A stretch of DNA of 64,000 nucleotides from Sporosarcina psychrophila. GTDB lineage: Bacteria > Bacillota > Bacilli > Bacillales_A > Planococcaceae. The translations under genes were made by a program, and so were the position numbers. Numbering within the stretch: the stretch's first letter is position 1; the number at the start of each line of letters is the position of its first letter. The DNA lies in assembly GCF_001590685.1 (NCBI RefSeq), contig NZ_CP014616.1:3099001-3163000 (forward strand), written 5' to 3'. This document shows positions 17,921-27,225 of this stretch, in pieces. A model generated the notes under the pieces. The model ran no database searches. It was not told the origin of the DNA and saw only the letters and a list, made by a program, of their open reading frames with translations.

Positions 17921-19263
17921 AGAAGCTGCGAAAGTCGTTATTGGCGCAGTATTTGTTAATCATTTTGGTTGCGATGATGATACTCCCTTTTTCCATGCCT
18001 GTTTTATCGATTATTTTTTATAATAGTATCGAACAAGCTGAATCCTCAGTACGCTACTATAATGGAACGGATTTAGAAGGAATGTGGAATGAAACAGCCA
18101 AAGGATTATCAGGTGCTTCTGAACAGCAAATCCATCAAAAATTATCAAGCTTGAAACATGTTTATCAAGAAGCATCTATGTATTGGGTTGATGATAGAGG
18201 GCAGACAAAAGATAAGTTTCCTGAATCGATTTCAGTACCCGACACATGGACAGCATCGGATTCCATTCATTTCATGAAAAATAATCGTGGATATACAGTC
18301 GATCCATTTACCGTTGTCGCCTTTATTGGGCATGAACAACAAGAAGGCTTTATGGTGTTACAAATCCCGCGTCCGGATATGGTGAGTCCGAATGACAAAT
18401 TAAGAGCAAAATATAATTATTTATTCCCAGTGGCTCTTTTGTTCATATTTGCTCTTTTTATATTAATTTCTACGCTCTTTTTTTATCGGATTCGAAAAAG
18501 ACTACTTCATTTGCAAGAAGTTATGGCAACGCCTGAATCGAATGGTATTCCACCGACTATTGAAGTGTCCAAGCAAGACGAAATCGGCCGCCTTGAACAC
18601 TCCTTCAATCGGATGGTTCAAGAACTAGAAATGAGTAGAATACGTGAGATGAAGGAAGAAGAACTTAGAAAAGAACTCATTGCGAATCTATCGCATGATT
18701 TACGTACCCCCCTTACAACAATACGTGGGCACGCTTATCGTTTAAAGAAAGAACCTCTCAGTACAAAGGGACAGGAGTCTCTAGACTTCATTGATGAAAA
18801 AGTAGGTTATATGGGCGAGCTTATTGAAAATCTACTCTCGTACACGTTGTTGACAACGGGAAAGTATCCGTACTATCCAGAAAATGTAGATATGGTTCGA
18901 CTCGTTCGAAATTCATTTGCGGCCTGGTATCCTACCTTTGAAAATCTTCAGTTTGATATTGAGTTAACGATTCCGGATAAACGGTTGATGTGGGATGTCG
19001 ATCCTCAGTGGGTCCACCGTGTTTTGGATAACCTGTTTCAAAATATTTACCGTCACGCGAAAAGCGGACAGTTTGTAGCAGTTCGAATTGAAAATGAAAC
19101 AATTGTGATTGAAGATCATGGGCCAGGAATGGGAGAGAGGTCGAGTCATAAAGGTGTTGGCATAGGACTCTCTATCGTTTCACTTATGCTGAAGGACATG
19201 CAGTTGGACTGGAATATTGAAACAAGCGAACACGGTACAATTATGACTATTCAACAGATTTAA
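17917..19263 (+). CDS. Sensor histidine kinase of the same two-component system
   Basis: A 448-aa kinase with membrane segments at about 12-34 and 168-190 enclosing a ~130-residue extracellular sensor, then a HAMP region (to ~240), the HisKA helix ELIANLSHDLRTPLTTIRGH with His260, and an ATPase domain with N box (NLFQNIYRHA), DHGPGMG (G1) and GVGIGLSIVSLML (G2). All key residues are present. It starts inside the regulator's stop codon. The architecture matches LanK/NsaS-like envelope-stress kinases only in outline; the signal is unknown. A terminator shared with the converging gene follows. Confidence 0.92.
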   Translation: MKKLRKSLLAQYLLIILVAMMILPFSMPVLSIIFYNSIEQAESSVRYYNGTDLEGMWNETAKGLSGASEQQIHQKLSSLKHVYQEASMYWVDDRGQTKDKFPESISVPDTWTASDSIHFMKNNRGYTVDPFTVVAFIGHEQQEGFMVLQIPRPDMVSPNDKLRAKYNYLFPVALLFIFALFILISTLFFYRIRKRLLHLQEVMATPESNGIPPTIEVSKQDEIGRLEHSFNRMVQELEMSRIREMKEEELRKELIANLSHDLRTPLTTIRGHAYRLKKEPLSTKGQESLDFIDEKVGYMGELIENLLSYTLLTTGKYPYYPENVDMVRLVRNSFAAWYPTFENLQFDIELTIPDKRLMWDVDPQWVHRVLDNLFQNIYRHAKSGQFVAVRIENETIVIEDHGPGMGERSSHKGVGIGLSIVSLMLKDMQLDWNIETSEHGTIMTIQQI

Positions 19264-19271
19264 AATGAAAT

Positions 19272-19325
19272 AAAGCTTGTATCCATTTCCTTATTGTTAG
19301 GAAAGGTTACAAGCTTTCTAAATTT
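19272..19325. terminator. Bidirectional terminator between converging genes
   Basis: A 10-bp outer stem AAAGCTTGTA / TACAAGCTTT with an inner TTTCC/GGAAA stem is followed by a T-run on the plus strand. Confidence 0.85.
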
Positions 19326-19327
19326 TT

Positions 19328-19816
19328 TTATGCTTTAATGGCTATGTAAATGTCCACCTGTGCATTTTGTGGGTTCTGGCATCTTTCATCATATACCTCA
19401 AAATCACCCGTATACGTCCGCTCCACTTCCTCTTGTTCAAACCAGTTCCAAATATCTTGCCATAGTTTAATTACGATTTCTGAAATCGGTCCTTCTTCAG
19501 ACGTAAATACCAGATATGTTGCAGCTGGTATTGTTTTAACAACGTAATCTTCTTGAATCTCGCTATGGTCACTTACTTCTAATCCAGCAGTTATACTATA
19601 TTCTCCATTCACACCATCTATATAGTCTGAATACAGGCCATAAGTTACAAATGTATTGATAGGATTGGGAATCTCATTAAATAATTTTTGTCCATAATAC
19701 CGTTCCCATAATCCCGCAATTTTCGCACCTGCTGTCATTTCATTAGCGTTTGTCGTCTTTACTGAAATACCTATAATAGTAAACCGGTCTTTCTTTTTTA
19801 TTACTGGATTCATCAT
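19328..19816 (-). CDS. yobU: GyrI-like effector-binding protein (YobU-like)
   Basis: A 162-aa single-domain protein of the GyrI-like/AraC effector-binding fold: FTIIGISVKTTN at the start, AGLWERYYGQK, YGLYSDYIDGVNGEYSITAG and IPAATYLVFTSEEG, the usual strand-helix succession. Stand-alone members bind small hydrophobic or cationic molecules. It lies 63 nt after the WYL regulator gene in the same direction, the arrangement known for yobV-yobU in Bacillus subtilis, so the pair probably forms a ligand-sensing unit. GGGGAG precedes the paired ATGs at its start. Confidence 0.8.
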   Translation of the reverse strand: MMNPVIKKKDRFTIIGISVKTTNANEMTAGAKIAGLWERYYGQKLFNEIPNPINTFVTYGLYSDYIDGVNGEYSITAGLEVSDHSEIQEDYVVKTIPAATYLVFTSEEGPISEIVIKLWQDIWNWFEQEEVERTYTGDFEVYDERCQNPQNAQVDIYIAIKA

Positions 19817-19879
19817 CTTTTTCTCCCCGCCTTTTTAGGTTTGTTTCAACTATATCAACCTAAACTTGACAGCAGTATG

Positions 19880-20812
19880 TCATATTGGTTTAATTGTTTT
19901 TTCGTATACATCAATGATGTGTCTTACCTTTTGTTGAATCTTTTCTCTTATATGAGCAGGCTCAAGCACCTCCACTTTATCAGCAAAACTTAAGATAAAC
20001 CCGTATAACCATTCATCTTCTGGTATTTCTATCTTCACAATGGATTGATTGGCCTCTATCGAATCCAAACCAAATAGCTCTTCAATTTTTAAGCGATAGT
20101 CTGGATGAAATGCCATTCTTAACGTGACCACCTTGCTCGGTGCATACCATGCCTTATCCCAGGGAAGTTCATCATTATTCACTTCTTTACGAATAAAAGA
20201 TGTATTACACATCTCAAGATCCTTTATCCTCGCTAACTTAAATAGTCGGAACGTGTTCCTGAGAAGGCAATATCCATACACATACCAAATCCTCCCTTTT
20301 TGGATGAGCGTATGTGGCTCTATGGAGCGGAATGTGACGTTCCCCTCACTACTTGAATAAGAAAAACGGACACAAATTGTTGTCGTAATCGCGTTTTTTA
20401 GCAATGTTACCTTTTCTTTCAAACGAGCGTTTTGCCCCCACGGACTGTCATCTACGAATAGATAGTCGAAAGCTTGCTGTCCCTTCTTTTCCGCAAGTCC
20501 TTCTAATTTTTCTAATACCGCTTTAGCGGAAAGGTCTTCATGGGAAGTAAGTATGCTTTTTAAAGCAATCGAGATGGATGTGATCTCTTCCTCCGTAAGA
20601 ATTTGCTTATCTATTCTGTAGCCTTCAAGCAGACCAATTCCACCATTTGCACCTTGATAACTAATAACGGGAATTCCTGCATTGCTGAGTGTATCAATAT
20701 CCCTATAAATAGTACGAACAGACACATTAAAGAACTCAGCAAATTCTTGCGCTTTTACTTTTTTACGATTAATCAACATCATGGTCATTGTTAGTAACCT
20801 ATCTATCTTCAT
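19880..20812 (-). CDS. yobV: HTH and WYL-domain transcriptional regulator (YobV-like)
   Basis: A 310-aa regulator. Residues 1-65 form a DeoR-type winged helix (KVKAQEFAEFFNVSVRTIYRD), followed by a helical linker and a WYL domain (GRIWYVYGYCLLRNTFRLFK, about 175-200) that usually senses nucleic acid or nucleotide-like ligands, and a WCX-type C-terminal part (about 225-300). Ribosome site GGAGGT is directly before the ATG. It diverges from the ABC transporter operon across a 140-bp region, so it may regulate that operon as well as itself and the YobU-like gene. Confidence 0.88.
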   Translation of the reverse strand: MKIDRLLTMTMMLINRKKVKAQEFAEFFNVSVRTIYRDIDTLSNAGIPVISYQGANGGIGLLEGYRIDKQILTEEEITSISIALKSILTSHEDLSAKAVLEKLEGLAEKKGQQAFDYLFVDDSPWGQNARLKEKVTLLKNAITTTICVRFSYSSSEGNVTFRSIEPHTLIQKGRIWYVYGYCLLRNTFRLFKLARIKDLEMCNTSFIRKEVNNDELPWDKAWYAPSKVVTLRMAFHPDYRLKIEELFGLDSIEANQSIVKIEIPEDEWLYGFILSFADKVEVLEPAHIREKIQQKVRHIIDVYEKTIKPI

Positions 20813-20951
20813 TGGTTACCTCCATTTAAAAGTATTTGTATAATCATAAATTAGCTTATCAAAATATTCTTCTTCATTTTAAACGAAATTTAAACTTGAT
20901 CCCCCCCTCACTTTAACCTTCACACGGTAAGCTGTAAATGAGGTGAGAGAA

Positions 20952-21866
20952 ATGAATGATTTTATTATTGAAACGAAGAAGCTGACGAAAAAGTTTGGCT
21001 CGACAAGAGTTGTTAATGATGTAGATTTGAAAGTGAAAAAGGGTGAGATTTATGGTTTTTTAGGGCCGAATGGTGCCGGAAAAACGACGACCATTCGAAT
21101 GCTTCTCGGGCTTGCTCGACCGACAAAAGGCTCAATCCATATTTTCGGCAAGGATGTTAAAAAAGAAAAACTCTCCATCTTAAAAAAGGTTGGATCACTG
21201 GTCGAATATCCTTCTTATTATGGGCATTTATCCGCCCGTGAAAATTTAGAAACGGTGCGCCTGTTATTGGACGTGCCAAAATCTAGAATTGATGAAGTCC
21301 TTTCAATCGTCCGTCTGACAAAGGATGCGAAACGACCTGTAAAAGGGTTCTCTTTAGGCATGAAGCAACGGCTTGGCATTGCGACTGCTTTACTTGGGAA
21401 TCCTGAACTGCTCATTTTGGACGAGCCAACGAACGGACTGGATCCATCGGGAATTATTGAGATTCGTGAACTTATTAAAAGTATGCCAAAGGATCACGGG
21501 ATTACGATTGTCCTATCGAGCCACTTACTTTCAGAAATCGACCAAATGGCGACACAAGTAGGCATTATTTCAAAAGGCCAAATGATTTTTCAAGATTCCA
21601 TTTCGAAACTAAGAGAGCAGTCTACGAGCAAGATTAAGTTAACAGTAAATGACGCGGAATCCGCTTGGAAGACATTATTGACACATGGGTATACTACGGA
21701 TCTCGTTCACAATCAGCTTTCAATTGAAAATGGTTCAGATGAAAAAGTCGCTAAAATTGTGAAATCCCTCGTTCAAAACGATTATTCAATTTACAGAGTA
21801 GAAGAAGAGAAAAAATCATTGGAAGAAATCTTTTTAGAATTAACCGGACAGGAGGGCAGTTTGTGA
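20952..21866 (+). CDS. Lantibiotic-immunity-type ABC transporter ATPase (LanF-like)
   Basis: A 304-aa ATPase with Walker A GPNGAGKT (38-45), signature SLGMKQ (134-139) and Walker B LLILDE (153-158). The position normally held by the Q-loop Gln reads GSLVEYPSYYG with Glu85; this E-loop is characteristic of LanF proteins of lantibiotic self-immunity and resistance transporters. The start is the ATG after AGGTGAG, three codons inside the longest frame. It overlaps the next permease gene. With the two permeases it would form a LanFEG complex that removes lantibiotics or similar peptides from the membrane. No lantibiotic precursor or modification gene is in the window. Confidence 0.88.
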   Translation: MNDFIIETKKLTKKFGSTRVVNDVDLKVKKGEIYGFLGPNGAGKTTTIRMLLGLARPTKGSIHIFGKDVKKEKLSILKKVGSLVEYPSYYGHLSARENLETVRLLLDVPKSRIDEVLSIVRLTKDAKRPVKGFSLGMKQRLGIATALLGNPELLILDEPTNGLDPSGIIEIRELIKSMPKDHGITIVLSSHLLSEIDQMATQVGIISKGQMIFQDSISKLREQSTSKIKLTVNDAESAWKTLLTHGYTTDLVHNQLSIENGSDEKVAKIVKSLVQNDYSIYRVEEEKKSLEEIFLELTGQEGSL

Positions 21867-22576
21867 TGACGCGGATAATGGCCTCTGAGTTTCTTAAAAT
21901 CAAGCGAAAAATGATCCTATTTCTCGTACTTCTTGGACCAATGGGGGTCATTGGCCTGGAAGCCGTCAATTTTGGAATACGGTATGATTGGCTCACAGAA
22001 GTTTACAAGGATGATTTATGGGTGGGGCTAATTGGTGAGGTTTCTATGTTATCTATCATCACGATTCTCATCGGCTTAACGATATTGACATCAATGATTG
22101 CCAATATTGAGCATCAGACAAATGCTTGGAAGCAACTCTTGGCATTGCCCATTTCAAAAACTCAAGTATTTACAGGTAAAGTGCTTCTGTCCATTTTCCT
22201 CCTCTTGATTTCTTGTTTCTTCTTAGCGGTTGGTACGATTGTACTTGGCATTGCATTAAAATTCGGCACGGATATACCTTATCTCTATTTACTCAAAATG
22301 TGTTTCTTCCCATGTCTTGCTGCTTTACCTTTTATCATCTTGCAAATTTGGTTGGCGATTACATTGAAAAATCAAGCCATTCCATTAACATTTGGAATTC
22401 TCGGTGCAATCATCTCTATGTATTCAATGAACTTTGCCGACTGGGTTCCATGGAAATGGCCGTTGTTAATGAATGAATGGGAAAAACCAATGTACTCGGT
22501 TTTTGCTGGCCTTGGAACAGGGATTCTACTTTATTTCATAAGTCTCCTAGATTTTAATCGAAAGGACGTGAAATAA
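21866..22576 (+). CDS. ABC-2 permease, LanE/MutE-like
   Basis: A ~236-aa membrane protein with six predicted spans: one near residues 17-37, then IITILIGLTILTSMI, a pair around 105-135, PFIILQIWLAIT, a span near 175-190 and a last one near GLGTGILLYFISLL. The motif ANIEHQTNAWKQLLALPISK is typical of the LanE/LanG immunity permeases. It starts within the ATPase stop region (GGAGGG nine bases before the ATG) and ends one base before the next gene, so the three are translated from one mRNA. Confidence 0.85.
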   Translation: MTRIMASEFLKIKRKMILFLVLLGPMGVIGLEAVNFGIRYDWLTEVYKDDLWVGLIGEVSMLSIITILIGLTILTSMIANIEHQTNAWKQLLALPISKTQVFTGKVLLSIFLLLISCFFLAVGTIVLGIALKFGTDIPYLYLLKMCFFPCLAALPFIILQIWLAITLKNQAIPLTFGILGAIISMYSMNFADWVPWKWPLLMNEWEKPMYSVFAGLGTGILLYFISLLDFNRKDVK

Positions 22577-23311
22577 ATGGGGAAATTATTTCAATCTGAG
22601 TTTCTAAAGTTACGAAAATCCTCGATATGGATGCTCATTTTCGTGAGTCCGATTTTATCGTTGTTGCTTGGGCTGAGTGAATTAAGTGAAATTCCAGATT
22701 TCAAACAACACCAATGGACCGCAACGCTTGGTATGATGACAATTAGTCACGCCATTCTTTTTTTACCGTTATTAACTGGGATCTTTTCAAGTTTTGTTTG
22801 TCGATATGAGCATGTTGGAGGTGGGTGGAAGCAACTTCTTTCACTTCCGGTTTCTAGAAAAAATGTGTATCTCGTGAAAATCCTTATTGTTAGCCTTCTA
22901 ATTGCGGCCACACAAATCTTATTTATTATGGGTCTTTTCCTCATAGGATGGATAAAAGGATTCCCGGCTGACATTCCTTGGGGCACCATTTCCACAAGTG
23001 TCATCGGAGGATGGATTGCCTGCTTACCGTTAATCGCTTTACAAATGTTTGTATCTGTTGCATGGTCGAGCTTCGCCGCACCACTTGCAGTCAATGTGAT
23101 TTTTACGATACCGAATATGTTGATTGTCAACTCAGAAAGGTTCGCTCCATACTATCCATGGGCACAACCATTTGAGATGATGATGTCCAATTCAGTTGAA
23201 AGTTTTGGTGCATTAAATGTTTCTCCTATCACATTATTCACCGTAATTTTGGGGAGTTTTGTGCTTTTTTTAGGAACTGGCTTTGTTTACTTTTTGAGAA
23301 AGGAAGTATGA
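22577..23311 (+). CDS. ABC-2 permease, LanG/MutG-like
   Basis: A 244-aa membrane protein paralogous to the preceding gene: it repeats the motif as CRYEHVGGGWKQLLSLPVSR and has about six membrane spans. Two different permeases plus one ATPase is the LanFEG composition. Ribosome site AAAGGACGTG overlaps the end of the LanE-like gene. A strong terminator follows at 23348, closing the operon. Confidence 0.85.
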   Translation: MGKLFQSEFLKLRKSSIWMLIFVSPILSLLLGLSELSEIPDFKQHQWTATLGMMTISHAILFLPLLTGIFSSFVCRYEHVGGGWKQLLSLPVSRKNVYLVKILIVSLLIAATQILFIMGLFLIGWIKGFPADIPWGTISTSVIGGWIACLPLIALQMFVSVAWSSFAAPLAVNVIFTIPNMLIVNSERFAPYYPWAQPFEMMMSNSVESFGALNVSPITLFTVILGSFVLFLGTGFVYFLRKEV

Positions 23312-23347
23312 AAGTTAGCGTCTGGCGTCCACATGGATGTTTTGACT

Positions 23348-23388
23348 GAAAAAGCGTATCCGATTTTTTTTGCAGATACGCTTTTTTA
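23348..23388 (+). terminator. Intrinsic terminator of the LanFEG-like operon
   Basis: AAAAAGCGTATC pairs with GATACGCTTTTTT around a 14-nt loop, with a T-run after it. Confidence 0.9.
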
Positions 23389-23605
23389 GTTTATTGATAA
23401 TAAATCTTAGTTCTTTTTGAATTAGACCACTACAGTAACATTCGTTGAAGGTATTTGCTCCAAACATAAAATTTGAGTACCTAATATGTTAAATAGATAA
23501 TAGGCAAATGAAGTTATCAACTCAATCCACATGAATGTTCAATTAATTCTTTTTAATAGATTGATTTATATTTGATGTATTCCCTTTTCAGATGTCACAT
23601 ATATT

Positions 23606-23643
23606 ATTCGCCCTTTATTGATGTTAATTAAGAAAGGGCGAAT
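23606..23643. other. Perfect 11-bp hairpin in the intergenic gap
   Basis: ATTCGCCCTTT and AAAGGGCGAAT enclose 16 nt. No T-run follows. It is the only structured item in the gap 23390-23650. Confidence 0.4.
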
Positions 23644-23656
23644 CACGCAGATTGCA

Positions 23657-23692
23657 TGAAAAAACACCAACAGCTTTTGCTGGTGTTTTCGG
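23657..23692 (-). terminator. Terminator on the minus strand after the DUF4145-like pseudogene
   Basis: On the minus strand AACACCA and TGGTGTT pair and are followed by six T. A similar hairpin lies at 24990. Confidence 0.6.
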
Positions 23693-23725
23693 CTTTATGA
23701 AATTGTTAAACTTTCACGATTGTCC

Positions 23726-24837
23726 TTACACGTGTACTTCCACCCTTTGCTTCCCCTTCAACTGCTCAAATACCTTCTCCACGGTCCCAACCCCAACATT
23801 CTCATACTTCGCCAAGATTACAAGCTCATTCGGTAATTGTCCAACCGTATCAATCTGATCCTCCTTCAATTGTTTAAGTAGACTTGGGCTTCCGGTGAAT
23901 TCATCGACTGTGAATGGAATCATGGCCAGTTCTTCTGTGACTACAATATAGTCGGCTTTGAAGAAGAAAAATAGTTCACCTGGTCGGTCCATTAGTAATT
24001 GTCTACGAACTTTCTCTTCTTCGATATACGTTTTTAATTCCCCAAAGAGGTTTTCATCATTTTTTTCGGTATAGCGTTTGACGTGTTTATGTAAGCCTTC
24101 GAGGTCGTTCGGTAGTTCGCTCATGATGCGTGCTTGTTGCTCTGCTCCGAGACGGATGAGGAACGTTTCGGATTTGTCGAAGCGCTGCGGCAACAGGAAC
24201 GCGTCGCGCAGAAAATATGGGATGTCGAGTGTTTGCTCATTGTATGTCAGTGTTCGAATTGTTGTAAAGCCTGGTTGTTCTGGAACGGACGGCATGTTCA
24301 CAGCGATAACAGCAGATTGTTGTTGACCGGGTTCTATTGGCTCTTTCTGTAGTGCTTGTCTAAGCATTTCTTCAAGCACTTTCAACCGCCCTTCTAGCTC
24401 GCTGATATCATACGTTTCTTCTTTTGGTGATGGATCCACATATTCCGGTACGATAAGGTCAATAGGACCGTATAATTCGACATACCATTTGACGATTGTG
24501 TAGATGGCTTCCCATGAAAGTAGTGCTTCAGAATAGCGGAACCTACGTATCATGTGCCGCCTTGTTACCGATTTGGCGAACGTGGTGAAGCGCGTCACGA
24601 ATTTCGGGTGTTAATGTAATTTAGTAGATTGAGTCGTTCTTAGAGGTTTGTCCATTGTTCGTTCGGTAGTTTTTCTGCTTGAATGACTTGTTGCAATATA
24701 TTTTCAATGAACGCTCTCGCATGAGTTAGCATTGTCCGTAAGCTAGAGAAGATACTGTTTTCTAGTTCGCGCGCGACAAATGCAAGTTCTTTAGAGAGCG
24801 GTTCAAGAAATTGGTAGAAATAGGTTTGATTGTTCAT
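23726..24837 (-). pseudogene. Broken gene with DUF4145/HEPN-like N-terminal domain
   Basis: Three pieces in different frames read as one protein. At 24837 it starts FYQFLEPLSKELAFVARELE and runs to a stop (NEQWTNL). Next comes TPEIRDALHHVRQIGNKAAH, the signature of DUF4145 domains. A 280-residue piece follows (RRFRYSEALLSWEAIYTIVK to the TGA at 23726), which contains LLPQRFDKSETFLIRLGAEQ and KYENVGVGTVEKVFEQLKG. At least one stop and one frameshift separate them, so the gene is inactive unless the sequence is wrong. The function of the intact family is unknown to me. A smaller remnant of the same gene is at 41880-42215. Confidence 0.7.
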
Positions 24838-24989
24838 ATAGCATGTTCCCCGAATATCGCAAATTGTTTATATGGTATTATTTTACCACATTAGCAGCGG
24901 GGTTCGTTGTTCTATTCACATCCAATTCGGTAAAAGCACATGCCGAAAATCCATGAAAATTTCCTACGCTGGCACTTCTAATTCCTCAT

Positions 24990-25022
24990 GAAAAAAACAC
25001 CACATTTTTTTGCTGGTGTTTT
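24990..25022 (-). terminator. Hairpin with T-run on the minus strand
   Basis: AAAACACCA and TGGTGTTTTTTT frame a short A-rich loop on the minus strand, downstream of the pseudogene at 25126. Confidence 0.5.
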
Positions 25023-25125
25023 GGGTTTATTAGATTGGTTATGGATTCACTGTGTAATGGAAGCACAGAAGTTTCCCACCTTTTTTTAAATGAAGTTTCC
25101 AGTAAATTAGAAAGCTCTTTGTCAT

Positions 25126-25466
25126 TTACACAGTTTTTCTTAATTCTTCAACTTCTGTCACTCTCAATTTAGTTAGAATAGCGATTTCTGCATCATCAAA
25201 ACAAGTGCGAAGTTCTTTCCTTCTTCAAGTATGCCTTCAATTTTTTGGCTAGCCATCAGCTCCGTAACAATAGGTGGTAAGTTATTTTTTCGAAATGTAA
25301 CATTTGAAAGTGATCCTCTTGAAGTTAATCTCTTAATGATTCTTTTAGCTGTTCGGGTAATCGCAATAAATAATCGATTCGCAGAGGATATCTCTTCACT
25401 TCTAAATATCCCCTGCTCTGCTCTCCACAGTAATTCAGTAGACATTTTTTTGTAACTGAGAGGCAA
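25126..25466 (-). pseudogene. Frameshifted small gene of unknown family
   Basis: The first frame (25466 onward) reads KKMSTELLWRAEQGIFRSEE, IKRLTSRGSLSNVTFRKN and PPIVTELMASQKIEGILEEG. After NFALV it goes out of frame, and the sequence FDDAEIAILTKLRVTEVEEL continues in another frame to a TAA at 25126. A single-base change near 25200 would join them into about 112 residues. I do not recognise the family. A terminator-like hairpin follows. Confidence 0.45.
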
Positions 25467-25793
25467 CCTTTCTTGTATTGTTTTCCTAAATTGTAATATC
25501 AGTTGCTATTTTAACGACCGCCCGCTGTAGTAAACTGAGGGTAGAATCTATTGGAGGTGTGTGTCGTGGGGTACAATACACTCCTAATTGCTCGATTTAT
25601 GTCACTTGACTACTCGTTTACATCGCACTTTTACGGGGTGTTAGATTACAACGATTTAAACATTCCTACCTCGTTTGCCAGCTTTATGGGTCTTGTCCTA
25701 CAAATAAAAAGTAATGCGTTAAATTCGAAGCTTAGATTAAATGGATTGTATCCCTGTAAGATGATAAAGCAAGACCCCTTCACTCGGTACACT

Positions 25794-27086
25794 TTATTCA
25801 GTATCTTTCAATAGCTTTGGAAGTAGAGGTGGAGTAATATCTTTCAATCCAGCTAGACCTAAAATCGTTAAAAATATTTTTTGTACACCATAAAAAGCAT
25901 CTTTAGGATTATAATACTCATTTAGTGTATGGAATCCTCCAGCTTCACCTCCACCTCCTAAAGTAACAGCAGGAATTCCAAGTGAAATGGGGATATTAGA
26001 ATCGGTACTACTTGCCCCATCCAATTTCTGTTCGAAGCCTAGAATCGATGTAGCAGCTGCAGCAGCTTGTACGATAATGGTGTCAGGACTTTGATAGCCT
26101 GCTGGACGGTTACCTACTAACTCCATTTCAACAATAATATCATCTATTTTCTCCCAATGAAGATTTTCTTCTTCCGCTGCAACATTAATAATATTAATTA
26201 TCTTTTTTTCTAAATTTAATAATTCTTCTTGGGAATTAGAGCGCAAATCGATTACCATTTCTCCGACTTCCGCAATCGTATTCACTGAAGTACCTCCGTG
26301 TATTAATCCAACATTATACGTTGTTTTGGGTACTGTTGGGGTTTCTAATGATGATATTTTAGCAATCGCCCTTCCTAGAGCATGTATAGGACTCGGTGTC
26401 CCAAAATTCCCGAAACTATGCCCACCAGGTCCTTTGTATGCGACTTTATATCTTTTACTCCCCGTTGCTAAGTACGTTATTCTATCTGGAGCCCCAGGTT
26501 CTATGGATATAAAACCATCGATATCGACTCGATTTTCAAACAATTTCTTTACTCCTAGTAAATCTCCAAGACCTTCTTCACCAACCGTTGCCCCAATTAT
26601 CAAATCCCCTTCAGTTTCAATATTAGCGTGATTTAGTGCTCGAATTATTGTTAGGACTGATGCCAAACCACGACCATCATCAGCAATTCCTGGTGCATAC
26701 ACTCTCCCGTCTACAATTTTAGCAACCGTATCTGTACCTTCAGGAAATACTGTATCTAAATGTGCACACAAAACGATTGAAGGACCATTCCCGTTTCCTT
26801 GGCGAACTCCGAATACGTTACCAACTTCATCCACCGTGACATTTTTTAATCCAAGTTCAGTAAGCTTCCTTTGATAGTAGATTCCTCTTTTTTCTTCATA
26901 AAACGTAGGTGCTTGAATAGCTGTCAGCTCAATTTGCTCGTCAGTTGTGTAATCATTATCTTCTTTTAAAAATAATAGTCCTTTTTCTACTCCAGAATTG
27001 GAACTTAGTAAACTGTAAACATCTTTTACTTTATCCGATACAGTATACTCTTGCATTGCTTCTTCAATTACATACTTTTCAGTCAT
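25794..27086 (-). CDS. M20-family metallohydrolase (peptidase T / aminoacylase type)
   Basis: A 430-aa di-zinc hydrolase. The metal-binding motifs are ALCAHLDTVFP-like (VLCAHLDTVFPEGTD), GIADDGRGLAS with the bridging Asp, GEEGLGD with the catalytic Glu, and a final His in GGFHTLNEY. A dimerisation domain with GGHSFGNFG lies between, as in M20 peptidases. The ATG at 27086 has GGAGGG before it. It is the last gene of the minus-strand peptide cluster, 140 nt after the regulator gene. Substrate specificity (dipeptide, tripeptide or acyl-amino acid) cannot be read. Confidence 0.88.
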   Translation of the reverse strand: MTEKYVIEEAMQEYTVSDKVKDVYSLLSSNSGVEKGLLFLKEDNDYTTDEQIELTAIQAPTFYEEKRGIYYQRKLTELGLKNVTVDEVGNVFGVRQGNGNGPSIVLCAHLDTVFPEGTDTVAKIVDGRVYAPGIADDGRGLASVLTIIRALNHANIETEGDLIIGATVGEEGLGDLLGVKKLFENRVDIDGFISIEPGAPDRITYLATGSKRYKVAYKGPGGHSFGNFGTPSPIHALGRAIAKISSLETPTVPKTTYNVGLIHGGTSVNTIAEVGEMVIDLRSNSQEELLNLEKKIINIINVAAEEENLHWEKIDDIIVEMELVGNRPAGYQSPDTIIVQAAAAATSILGFEQKLDGASSTDSNIPISLGIPAVTLGGGGEAGGFHTLNEYYNPKDAFYGVQKIFLTILGLAGLKDITPPLLPKLLKDTE

Positions 27087-27225
27087 TAGAGAATCCCTCC
27101 GAATCTTGAAATAAACCACAGTTGAACATCGCTATAGTTGTCTAACGAAAACGACTCCGTAAACGATAGCGGAGACAGCTTAGCGCTAATTAAGCTAATC
27201 AATTTATTTATTTTGTATTCTTCAA

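Noticed and set aside
25557-25814. Plus-strand ORF of about 85 codons with GGAGGTG before a GTG
   Set aside because: The composition is not convincing and its end overlaps the end of the M20 gene; kept out of the gene list.
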